From Balanoglossus misakiensis (lineage: Eukaryota > Hemichordata): a DNA stretch of 64,000 nt. Positions 19,827 to 31,268 of the stretch are shown here, piece by piece. The stretch lies in NCBI GenBank assembly GCA_040954595.2, contig CM082577.2, positions 2,790,001-2,854,000 of the forward strand, written 5' to 3'. Position 1 is the stretch's first letter. Every line of letters begins with the position of its first letter. Position numbers and translations under genes: made by a program. Below the pieces are notes generated by a model. It was not told where the DNA came from, searched no databases, and saw only the letters and a list, made by a program, of their open reading frames with translations.

Positions 19827-20597
19827 ATGACTGCCGTAATCTCAACCAGCGGGCCACCACCGCAGAGCTTTGATAATCGTCGACCTATCTCTGACATGTC
19901 GTCGGTAGCCGCCACACTTATGATGTGCCTGACTTCTAACCAGAAAATGGCACAGGATAATAATAACGGTGCGGAGCGGACACTTGAGCGGTTACCGGGC
20001 GGGGGACGGATCTACCAGTATTATGCCCACCACGACACACAGCAAGATCTGGATAAACTCGTGAAAACTTTGGGCATGTTGGAAATGTCATGTTGGTACC
20101 ACGGCCCGATGTCGTCCCGGGAAGCCAAGGAGAAGCTGAGGTCGGCGCCGACGGGAACTTTTCTCGTCAGAGACAGCCAAGACCCCAGACACCTCTTCAG
20201 CCTGTCCGTGAAAACCCACCGCGGAACCACCAGCGTACGGATCGAGTACACCAGGAGCGGACAGTTTCGACTCGACTCCGACGAGAGCATCAGGGAGCGG
20301 GCGCCCGTGTTTGACTGTGTTGTGAAACTGATAGCGCACTACATGGACGGTGAGAACGCGTCTTGCAGCCCGGCCCCGGGCAAGCAGCTATATTGGCTGG
20401 AGCCATCGGGACGCAAAGACGTCCCGGTCAAACTGAGCTCGCCGTTGAAGGCTGATGTGCCAACGTTACAACATCTTTGTAGACTTTCGATAAACAGGTC
20501 GCTGAAGATGGACATTCCACCGAAGAAAAGCATAGCCAATTTGCCACTGCCCGGGCGCCTCAAAAACTATCTCATCGATTATCCATGCAGACAATAA
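19827..20597 (+). CDS. SOCS2/CISH-like: Suppressor of cytokine signalling, SOCS2/CISH class
   Basis: A 256-residue negative-feedback regulator of JAK-STAT receptors, acting as substrate adaptor of a Cullin-5/Elongin BC ubiquitin ligase. The start at the ATG at 19827 is the first in frame after the stop-free upstream stretch; ATG at residue 24 is an alternative. An unstructured N-region is followed by an extended-SH2 helix (about 74-88) and the SH2 domain (about 90-190), with WYHGPM and FLVRDS (112-117; Arg115 binds phosphotyrosine). The SOCS box (211-256) has BC-box LQHLCRLSI and Cul5-box LPLPGRL. SVKTHRGTTSVRIEY and the box resemble SOCS2/CISH rather than SOCS1/3. The box carries about seven extra residues (KMDIPPKKS region) between its two halves. 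The coding region is a single exon. Confidence 0.93.
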   Translation: MTAVISTSGPPPQSFDNRRPISDMSSVAATLMMCLTSNQKMAQDNNNGAERTLERLPGGGRIYQYYAHHDTQQDLDKLVKTLGMLEMSCWYHGPMSSREAKEKLRSAPTGTFLVRDSQDPRHLFSLSVKTHRGTTSVRIEYTRSGQFRLDSDESIRERAPVFDCVVKLIAHYMDGENASCSPAPGKQLYWLEPSGRKDVPVKLSSPLKADVPTLQHLCRLSINRSLKMDIPPKKSIANLPLPGRLKNYLIDYPCRQ

Positions 20598-21174
20598 TTT
20601 TGATGTAGAGAACGTTTTTTAAAATTTAACTTCCATTTGAAATATGTGACATCAACTGTACAAATTTATCAAAGAAAGTTATTTTTGTATAAACCGTGTT
20701 TTTTTTTCTAAGTTATGTGACCAGATTCCACTCAAGTGTCGGTTATTCTACACATTTTTCAGGACATCGCACATCTAATATGATTATTCTTGGCCTAAAC
20801 CAAACGCATTTCTCAGTAACCGAGAATCGCTCGTAGGAGGTAGTATGAACCGTAGTATTATTTCTGAAGAATAGAGTGACACTTGGCACGTTGCCGGCTC
20901 ACCGAGTGAGTACTTCATGACCAAATTCCAATCGCCAGCGGCAAACAACAACCTGACTCAATGCTTCCGAGACCTTATGTCAGATTCCCGGAAATCGGTT
21001 GGCATGACGACAATGGCAGCCATTGATAGTGCCACGTCGCTGACGGCTTTGTCTGGAGAAGTGAAGTGTTGTTCGTAATATAGGTGAGCCGTTATTATAA
21101 AAAATAACATCTTGGGTGACAAATTTGGCAGACACTCTCACTAAAACAGTAAATTGTCCAACGCGTATTCCGCT

Positions 21175-21233
21175 GTAGTGCCTAGTCGAGTCGTGTTCGT
21201 GAGAGAACGTGCAGCCGGCCGGCTAGGCACTAC
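21175..21233. repeat. Inverted repeat, possible structured RNA
   Basis: GTAGTGCCTAG (21175-21185) and CTAGGCACTAC (21223-21233) form a perfect 11-bp stem. The 37-base interior contains a second small inverted repeat (gttc...gaac) and a CCGGCCGG palindrome. Lies 578 bases after the SOCS stop, possibly inside its 3' UTR. Confidence 0.5.
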
Positions 21234-24200
21234 ACTGGTCATAATGTTACGTAAGAGTCGGTGGGCGTGCCTTGTGAATCTTGTAAAGCTGTCAATCAAA
21301 CCAGGTATCAAACCCGTTCAGTGAAAATTTACATGTAAGGCCATGGTCAAAAGATATGGTGAGATTTCAGATTTATAAAGTGTTGCTGAGTTTTCCCAAA
21401 TTATCAGTAATGATATTTGGAAAGACCCACCTTTCGCTTTCCAACAGGAAATCGCCCTGTAAAAGAGAGAAGTGTATTCAGGTGTATTGAACCATAGATC
21501 CTTGGTCCACCGGGGGAAACCAAGGTCAGTGGCGTGTCACCCAAAATGCGTTGCTGCATAGACCACCACGGGGTTCCAAAGGTCTGTGATGTAACTCATG
21601 TTATCATTCCATTGATCTTGGTATATTGAACTGCCGTACCATTTCGGTTCACAAGCGCTTTGTACTGTTGTATTAGTAAGCATGGGTGCAGCCCTATAGC
21701 CATGGGCGGAGCCTAACCCCGCTATCTGTTACCCTGTCTGTTACTCTTCACATGAATGACAGGCATTTAGGAACAGTTATATTCAGAAACATCCCATTGG
21801 GTATCTGTCATGAAAAAAATAATCACACCCTTGTTTGAACTTGAAGCAATCTCACGCAGACTTATATTAAAGGCGCTTGTGAACTGAGTCATATGGTCAA
21901 AACTGTGCAATGGTACAAATGTGTACCTGCATGATGTCACCCCCATGTGTTCTATTCCTGATAAAGGCGGACATCGACACCTTTTTTTCCGCCCACGTTT
22001 TTAGATCTGCTAACCTTGAGTTGGTGACAGTCATTTCCTCTTTTCTAGAAACAGTCTTTATGGCTGTGGCCTTTACTTATTTTTGAACGCCCAACATGCT
22101 CCTGGCAGAAAATGTTGACAGCTTCATTGAGTTGATATAATTATTATACAGCGAATGTAAAAGTTAATATCCACGGCATGCAGAAACTTCTCATGCCTCT
22201 GCTAATGATGGGTTTACAAAGCAACCAAACATTGTATTGAAAAAAAATAATATATTTAAATTATTTGTTAAATTATTGTACAAACAACTGATGGCGTTTG
22301 TATCATTTAATACTTGTTGCTTTAAATCTGTACCATACTGCAATTTTCTTGCCTCTCGATTCAATTATCTCAACCTGTACAAAATTGTCGACACTTGCCA
22401 AGCTATGTGTGTATCAGTAAAAACTGACATTTAGCTTTGGTGACTGTTGAAACGTTTTGTGAGATTGTGAAGCTTAGAAATGCTTTGATTTACTAGGCTA
22501 ATACTGTTTTTTAACACTTACCATGCAGGTGAAAAAAATGAGCTTTTTTAATTAATTAAGCATGATGGATTCAATATGCAAGTAACAGAAATGAACTGAA
22601 ATTTCCATGCGAAAATGACTTGAGACCACTGTCAGGTTTTTTTTTTTGTGTGTGTCTGACTGTTTTTTCCAAACTTTACTGCAAATTCAAAATTGGAGAA
22701 TTTGTAGTTTCATGATACCCCAGTAAATTACCTTTTCTAATCTTAACAACCAAGCTCTTTAATTTTAAATTCCTATTCTTGGACAACTCTCAGCATTTTC
22801 CATGGTAATTGTAAAACAGATTGGCACGCACACGATCACTCTTGTGATAAATACCTTTATTTCATTGCAAAGCATAATTGATGTAATAAACGCTCAGGGC
22901 CATATTTTCCGATATGTGCGATTAAAATATTCCATGTATGACACTGTATGCTCTGTCTGTTGTCTGTTTAATTGTAGAGGCATTGAACCTACCCTTCGTA
23001 GCTGTCCACAATCTGTCTCTATATGTACAGGTACCCCCTTTTATACATTGCCTTTGATTGCATGTTCTATTTGTGTATAGTGTCAGAAGTTATTTATATC
23101 TGCCTGTCACATGCATGCAGGTGATGTTGCCCTTCATTTTAGGTTAAGTTGCCCCAGATCTTGTTAGAAATTAATATTGTACCCCAAGTCAGCCTTTATG
23201 CCAAGGATGTTGGAAGCTTCTGAACGTTGACCGCTCACAATGTTTTCACACACAATACCTTCTCACAAGAAACAAAAATATCAAATGATTGCCCGTCTTC
23301 GATGTAATTGTCCCTTTAATGAAAGTGGGCTGTGATAAGATGGAAATGCTTTATAATCACAAGCAGTATCACCGATAATTAAAATAATCCCTGATGGTTG
23401 GCCAAATCAGATTTGAGAAAGCAAAATGTATGTGTCTGTTTTATTAAGCCAGTTTGATATACAAACTCGATGTGCAACACCCATGCAATGTCATATACTT
23501 TCCGGAAGAACTTTAGCCAGAATTTTTCTCAGTACACGTCATTCATTGGAAAGCAAATATAGGTCATTTGCTGATAACTCAATACGTGCCATTGTTCAAG
23601 TTTTCCCACTATGCCAACAGCTTCTAGTATTCAGATGTAGTTCTTGGTAATTTGCCAGGCTTAAGTGTCGGGCTGAAGTACATGTACCCGGTATTCCGTG
23701 TCCGCAAGCTAAATCAGACAAGCGGCCACATGTATATAATACAACACGTACGCCTAAGTGAAAGCCAAACCCCATTGTCACTGCATGTACCTGCATGCAT
23801 GCATGCATGTGACGTGACATATATTATTATTAGTCTGGTACATAGTGTCAATCAACCCACATGCCTGTTGCAGATGTTGATTTCATGTGTGCATATAACT
23901 GCATGGTTGGGTATGCGATGAGTGTTATACATGCACACGTGCACGGCACACCTTGGGTGTTAGCGCTACTGTTGTGTTTTTTTTCTCGCAGGAAGATCAT
24001 TATGTCAGTAGCGCATGAAAGCAATTGTCAGGTCAGTTCGCCTATCATATAACAGAGGGTGTGGGGAGCTCTTAAAAACAGTTCAGAATGTCATGTTGAT
24101 CAACAAAACGCCGTTGCCTTTGTTTTCTTTGTGTTTAAGTGGCATGCTTTTTATGCATCAACTCTTGTCTATGCAGTTCTTAGTAATTCAAGAAGGGTGC

Positions 24201-27200
24201 TTGTGGAAGATGAAAACACACTTGTTGACGTTGGCGCGTACGTGCAATTATGTGCAGGCAAAAAGTGACAGAAGGTTGTAAAAGGCATGTTGAAATCATA
24301 CAGTTTGTACGTCACAAGTATTTCCCTATTTCAGAACTTATTATATATTGATGTGAAAGAAACGCATGTTTTTTATCATGTGGCCAGAAAGCGAAAGTGC
24401 AATGAAGTTGAACATAAAAAATGAATGAGGCAAGCCCATATGCAAATGCCTGGTGATTGGGAGGGATTCTCAACTGGGGCTTTTCTGGAAATTGCCACAC
24501 CACGAATGATCTTTTACATACTTCATAGCCTTGGTACGACTTTCTGCATTTAAATTTATTCAAAATAAGTGTTACCAACATAGGAATTATACAACACACA
24601 TTTGCGGCCTAGCCCATATTTTGCACTTTTTAATTTTGATTTGGGAATCACAAAATCTACAATCTACATCTACGATCTTTGCCACCAGCTCAGATAGTGT
24701 GACCTTGAGAGAATTATCCATAGTGTGGCTGTATTTCATCACGTATACAAACAAGACTTTAATACGAAACTATATGGTTATCTGTCCATGTTAGGTCACC
24801 GGCCATGACAAAATTTGGTAATAAGGCTTAAATTATTCAGGGTGGGGTCTTAATTGGCAGACTTTACCCTTTCCTGTCAATATATAGTGCGTGTACTGTG
24901 CGCAGTTGAGTCACACACAATCCTCAACACGTGTCAATTAATTAATCTACAGCCAATTCTTGTAACTCTCAACCGAAGCATATCCTCTTTTCTGCCTAAA
25001 TCATTGTCGACACTCGAGAGAATTAAGTTCATGTACCGGCTGAGAACGGCAATACGTGCGTCACATTGTGAGGAAATGATATTTGTCACGTGTGTAGTGT
25101 GTACAGGTCATTGACCTCTTTGAATGCCTGGTTCTATAGCTATATGTTTCCATGACCTTGGTATTATGTGCTGGTATACTGATTACAGACCCCCTCAGCT
25201 GAGTATAAACACATTTTAATTGTGGCAATTATTTCTTCATTATGGTTCAATCCTCAATGGTCATAAATTCGGCCTAGTCATGCAGTCACCTTGAACTGTG
25301 TGATGTGAATACACTTCTATAAATAAAGGAAATATATATCTCATTCTGATCGATGCATGTACAGTACATCCATGGTTGAGATGTTAAGTTTTAAGTCAAC
25401 GATGGCAAGATGGTCTTTTTATGGAAATTACCCTGTTTCAGCCCTTATACTTTATCAATTAATATCGACAGGGTAAACAATATTTGTGAATAAAAAATTA
25501 AGATGTATAAAATGTTAATTAGGATTCCTAATCCCTCGTTACCAAACCCAGTATTTTTGCAGTTACACCCTACACATGTAGGTGGTCACTATATTACAAA
25601 TGTTCCACACCGGAATTATGCCGGACATGAAAAAAAGCAAACACTTAACGCTTTGACAGTGCAAATCTGAGTCTGAGTATTGACGTGATCTTGGTCATAA
25701 AAAAGCTCAGGCCAGACATTACAATATATCAAAAAATTTATTGATGAAAGTTCACTTTTACAGACTTTTGAAGGCACACAAAAAAGTGCTCATGCATGCA
25801 CACCGTACAGTGGTGTCCTAAATGACCTTGCAAAACAGATCAACATTCTGTTGGAATTCAAAAGAACAACGACCTGTGTTGGAATGTTGTGTCAACATGA
25901 AAATATGTAAATGGATATGACCTTCAACTTCAGAAGTACATTGAACTTCTCCAGTTACAGAGGAAGATCAGTAACAGTTCTCTTTTTTTGGGCAAACATA
26001 AAATGTTCTTGTGCAAACAGGATGGGGGAATTTAATCTGAAGATAATAGCGTGAAAAATCTAAAACCCTTTAAGAAGTTTTACATTTCAAGATCAGTTTG
26101 TGTATTTTATTTACGCTCATGTCATACTGACCAGACACTTTGACCTTGTTGCTTCAAACATATGTCATTTTAGAAAAAAATGCATTTTATTATTCTCGCA
26201 CAAAACTGTCAGAAAACCAAAGTGCTCTTTGGTTTACATCAGGGAGCTTTCAGTTGAAAGTGGTGAGGGGGTAATCTGTCAGTTAAATTTAAAAACAACT
26301 TCTAATAAAACAAAAAAAAACATATTTTGCAATGATCAATAAAGTAGATTGACAAAGAACCCATAATGTGTGATTGCAGTCTTCAACCTTGCATCAACCA
26401 AGCATTGTTTGTGAAAATTTCCAGTTTTACAGTAACTACGCGTGTACTATTTGGAGGAAGTAAAACGCTAAAATTACCCCGAAAATCTTATCTGCTTATA
26501 GAAGTTTATAGAGCTTCACAGCCACTATATCATTGTTCTTTATCTCAATTCTCAGGCAACTTGACCCTCCCCAGAGAGTGACATCTGGCTTCTTTCTTAG
26601 AAATGCATGTTTATAGAGAGAATTCAGGTAATCAGTTCTTGGAAATCATGAAAGCCCGATCGTTGAACAATGTAATAATTAATGCAATGACTTTTGGACT
26701 TATTATCCGAAGGTCTGGAAGACTCGATCAGCTCAGCAGTAAATTTATACTGTTTGTATTTGTGAACACGAAAAGAACATTGAAATACAACTTTATCAAA
26801 TTGGCACTGCAGTGTGTACATGCTGCAAAGTAATAATTAGAACAGAAATCTGAGAAATTGCAATTGATGATCGAAATAAAAAATCGGCATAGCTTATAAT
26901 TTGGTACACAGAATGTAAAATACTGAAAATAAAGCCAAAAGTTACAGCTACTAGTTGTCCCTTTAATATGGCAAATTGAAATATCAAATACATGCAAGTA
27001 CAGTACTCAGCCAAAAATATTTATGTTGCTACATTTGGACTAATATCAATAAGAACTTGGCCAACTTCAATACAGATTTCAACATTAGGTTTGTATTTGT
27101 TGGGCATATGAAATTGTCAGCCTGGAACGATGACGATAGCAGAATAAACATTTTCATATTTTAGCTCAAGTTCCTGGTTCGAAAGTGCAACCGACTGTTT

Positions 27201-29478
27201 GAGTGTGCATGTGCTATATACATGATTCTCAAAGCGGAAGAAAATCGGCAAAATAAGAATGCTCAAGGTAACAGTAATACTTTCTGAGGCTCGGCCTACA
27301 CCAAGTACCGGGGTATACATGACAGGTATATATACGCCTCATTCGGTTACCGGTACTCTGACGGGACTTCCCCCTGCTCCCGTGGTTACTGAGGTCATGC
27401 TGCGTATATACATGTACCCGCGTCTTGTCACCTGTATCTCTACCTTAGCTGTTCCATGAAGTCGGCATACACCCCAACAGTACCTGGAAAGGAAGAAAAA
27501 TGGTAACAGAGAAGTCACGATTTTTGTCGTAATATGGTGATCATGCAGTTTCCCAAGTTTGGCCTTAAGAATTCAGTTAATATTACAGTATGTTGGTCAC
27601 GAAACATTCTTTACGAAGTCAATGTTTTTGCCCAGAATGTTCGTTGTTCTTGAAGTTTGTTGAGAAAAAAATTCTCAGTAAAAATTGAAGGCACAGAAAA
27701 AAGTTGTCTGTTGTTGACAAAACAGACATCATTAGTCTTGATACACATGTTTTTTTTTTACTTTAGTCCAACACAATAAAAAATACTCAGTAAATTGTTA
27801 AATTGTATCTTCATTATCAAAACTTGGAATGCAGGCTCCTTAGTTAGGCTCGAAGCCAGAAGATTATTGATTGGTGGTTGGTCGTGAGGGAGACTACAAT
27901 TGATTGATTATAAATTATCTGTGAATTTAAACAATTGCTTACTTTTATTGATTGGCAACTATTGTACTGCTTCAATGGATTATCAATCAAGGCAACCTTG
28001 AGTCTTGATGAGGTCAGAAACCAGGTATTAAAGAAACCACAAAATTGCTTTTAAAGTCATAAAAGAGTTACCCTTGCAGGTTTTGAACAGTTGCCTGTTG
28101 GACCATTCCTGAGAATTCTAGTGAAATTGTGAGTTAAGAGGAGTTTGATTTCCCTTATTTCACAGCCATGGAAAAAATGTGAGAATTCCCTGAACTGGAT
28201 TTTATTTTGACTTTAATTCACAAATATAAACTGTAGAACAAATGTTGTCATCTAGAATCCAGCCCCATGATTTAATTGCTCAACAATACTTAATTCAGAT
28301 AAAATTTCCATTATAAACAATTTTCATTTCCGCCAGTGTGTTCAGTGGTACAACAGGTCTACTTCAGGGATTCTGTCCGTCTGAACCGTTGGTCTGAAAT
28401 TTTAATTCCAAAGAAAATGCAAGGCAGAAAATGAAGATTATCAGTTTTGTAGAGTTTGGGATCATTACTAAAATAATGTTCCTGTCCCTAATTTTCAGCT
28501 GAATAAATGAAAAACTATTAAATGTAGGCAAATCAAATCTATGACTTTTGCATGTCGGTTAAAAATAAAGTCGAGGAAGGACCTTTAACTTTCCCAAAGT
28601 TAGAGCGCTGGAAGTATTAATCCATTGTTCAAAGAAAAATAAAAAACAAACTCTGCTATGCCTTTAAATGGACAAAAAAATAAAAACTCAACCCAGTACA
28701 TGACATCATACTTTTGTTTTAAGACACCGGGCAAAAACATGACATGGCCAACAAACCGGAACTTGAAGTGCGTACGCTACACACATGTGACGCGTGTGCT
28801 CACATAGATATTTAAATATAACATGTCAGTAGAGACGTCAGTGACTTGAAACTCTATAGTCTCTGAGTAGGGCAAGTCATATGACGTACGTACGTCCCTC
28901 TCTGGCCGCGATGTTCTCAGAAATTTGCAACTCAATGGCCTCTATTGCAGTGGGCGTTGACGTCAGATGAATTAAAGAGCGGGGCTGTTCTATATTGGGT
29001 TGATTTGTTGACATGACCTTGCCTAAGACAACCTCTAAAAACTTTAGGGTTAATTGTCAGCCTCATAAACAGTCACCTGGGTTTCAGTAAACAAACAGTA
29101 CAGTGTACTAACTGTTCACAATGTCCAGTTAGACCTATAGCTGAATATCATGTACATTTAGTTTCCCTGACGAAGGAAATGAAAATATAACACACTTAAT
29201 TGTACTTATGCCCATGCGCCTTCGTATTCAATATTGGGAAAATATATTCTTTGTTGTGTTCTGTTGTGTTGTCAATGTTTCTTGTTTATGGCAAAAAGAA
29301 AGAAAACAATTCAATTCATGATACTGTGATTTATAGTTTAATCAATTTACATATGACATATGATTATTGGCCAACAGATGACTCAGCAAGGTTCTCTGTA
29401 CTAGAAAATTGGAGATTTTGGAATTTAAACCACTCCCAAGAAATTGACCAGCAAATTGCGTGGGAGGTTCCGTTTATG

Positions 29479-29724
29479 TTAAAGTGAAGGGGTCGTTGCG
29501 CTGCGTTTGTTTGTTTGTTTGGTTATAAACATTAGAATTCATCCACAAATCCCTGAAATTAGATAATTTTTAGAACGAAAGAAGCAGCCAACCATAGTGT
29601 AGACATGACAGCAACTAAAGATCCTAGTAGGTCGTGGCGACTGCAATGAGGTTTGTGCTGGTATAGGAGGACGTATTCTCATCAAGGGGGACACCCACGC
29701 TGCGCGACGACCCCTTCCCTTTAA
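29479..29724. mobile_element. MITE-like element with TTAA ends (246 bp)
   Basis: TTAAAGTGAAGGGGTCGTTG at the left and the inverted partner ending ACGACCCCTTCCCTTTAA at the right give terminal inverted repeats of about 28 bp with a few mismatches. Both ends are TTAA, the target-site duplication of piggyBac-type transposons. No transposase is present. Confidence 0.65.
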
Positions 29725-31192
29725 CACCACTATAAATCTACTGTTCTACTTGCTGTTTAATGCCTGACCCTCCCAAACACCAGGAATGCCAAAACCATAC
29801 TCAAACAGATAAATCTCAGAGTTATATACGTACGTCTCAGATTTTGATTAGACTAATCTGACTTGGTTCTTGTAATGCAGTCTCACGCAATTTTCTCTGT
29901 GACATGTTCATGTGATATTATCATTTTCATGTGTAAAGTATCACAACATTTAGTGAACAGAGCATTCCATAATGCTAAAACTCACATTTTCCGGGAACCT
30001 TGGATTTTAAAGGAAGTGGAAACATGAGTCTATATTTTTACGAACTGAACCTGTAGATTGTGAGACAGCCAATAGCCATAAGATATTGCAATATAAAACA
30101 AATCTTGACTTTCTAGTTTTGCATTATTTCTTCAAATATAAAGAATGAATTCAAATAGTTTTATTTTTGTGAATCTCATTACAGAGACACTCTAATCAAC
30201 TAATATGTGAAAGTGATAATTTTCATGACTTTATTTGATATTTATAATAACTGAGGCTATAATTATTCTGGGGTCTAACAGCCTGCTATTTAATTTATGG
30301 AGCTTTGGTTGATTTTTGTTACTGGCAGCTATTTTTAAAAATTGAAATATGGGAACAGGCGCGGGGAAATCAATCAAATGCCAAGCCTGTCTAACTACTC
30401 GGTAATTGCTCATGCAACAGAGATACCAAACTATAAAATGGTTGTGACCTTTGACATCAGCAATGGGTATCAGCTCATTACACACATGTACATGCCCAAA
30501 GTCTGCCACATGTATATATAATAACAGGACATGAAGTTACATTTCACTATCAACTTTTGATAAATGCACAACTCCAAAAGAAAATGAAAAAGAACTGTGA
30601 CTGGATTGAAAAGGAAGAAATGAAATATGCTTTTTTATGAAATTTTGCTGAAATTTCAGTGAAAGGGGGTTGCATGTTGGGGATGTGCATGCATGTTAAA
30701 GGAAACAGTCAGAGTTCAGAAATGGTAGTTTTTATCTTTTCCTGAAATAGATTGTCCCAGTATTTATCTTTTTTTCAGAAACTGTGAGATAAGAATGTAT
30801 GTCAGAAAAGTTAAAGTTTACCAGACCCTGTGTTAAATTACCACCATTTTTCCCTGGAAGAAATCGCAGTTGAGTTTCCATCTCAAGTTGTCAGTACGCA
30901 GGTCACACAATTCCCTTGTGTCCAAATAATGAGAGCCATAATTGCAACTTAATTACTAAATAATTAGCTTGAACAGATAAAATAGGGACTACCATTTGTC
31001 AGGATGTTATGCGACTCCATGCAATGTGTATCTATTACCCAATTCATTGCAAATAAAAAAGTACAGCAGTGCAGTTATCTGCATTGGGTTGACCTCTTTT
31101 ATTGCCTCGTATCAAATTCTGTCTTTTCTTAAAAGGTCTGCCAAACAGACTGGCCCAGCATGATCCCCTGAACTTGCAAACTGATAGCAATA

Positions 31193-31268
31193 AGGGAAGA
31201 ACCATTTGATTAAGAGGGGGGTGGATGGAGGATTTAAATCCTCCCTAGAAACTAAATGGTTCTTCCCT
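31193..31268. mobile_element. Tiny foldback (MITE-like) element with nested palindrome
   Basis: AGGGAAGAACCATTT (31193-31207) and its exact inverse (31254-31268) flank an inner 18-bp perfect palindrome, GGAGGATTTAAATCCTCC (31227-31244). AATA stands on both sides (31189-31192, 31269-31272) and could be a 4-bp target duplication. Confidence 0.6.

Larger units (their letters stand above)
20598..31180. other. SOCS 3' flank and gene-free DNA, left part of the 38-kb desert
   Basis: The first few kilobases may be SOCS 3' UTR: ATTAAA occurs near 21866, but no clear AATAAA lies close to the stop. It holds a long-stem inverted repeat at 21175-21233 and a TTAA-flanked MITE-like element at 29479-29724. 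No open frame in either strand shows a recognisable family or coherent splicing. Confidence 0.5.

Noticed and set aside
19576-19827. 83-codon frame ending at the SOCS start (stop overlaps the ATG as taATG)
   Set aside because: Has no ATG and no family match; best read as SOCS 5' UTR.
21649-21883. Inverted copies of gttcacaagcgc about 220 bases apart
   Set aside because: Only about 14 bases match and the TTAAAGG motif points inward, so element borders cannot be defined.
22978-23029. Exon-like 52-base segment (acceptor ttgtag, donor gtaccc) with a frame reading GIEPTLRSCP, vaguely like an SRCR domain
   Set aside because: Donor is poor, the remainder of any SRCR domain is missing and no neighbour exons fit.
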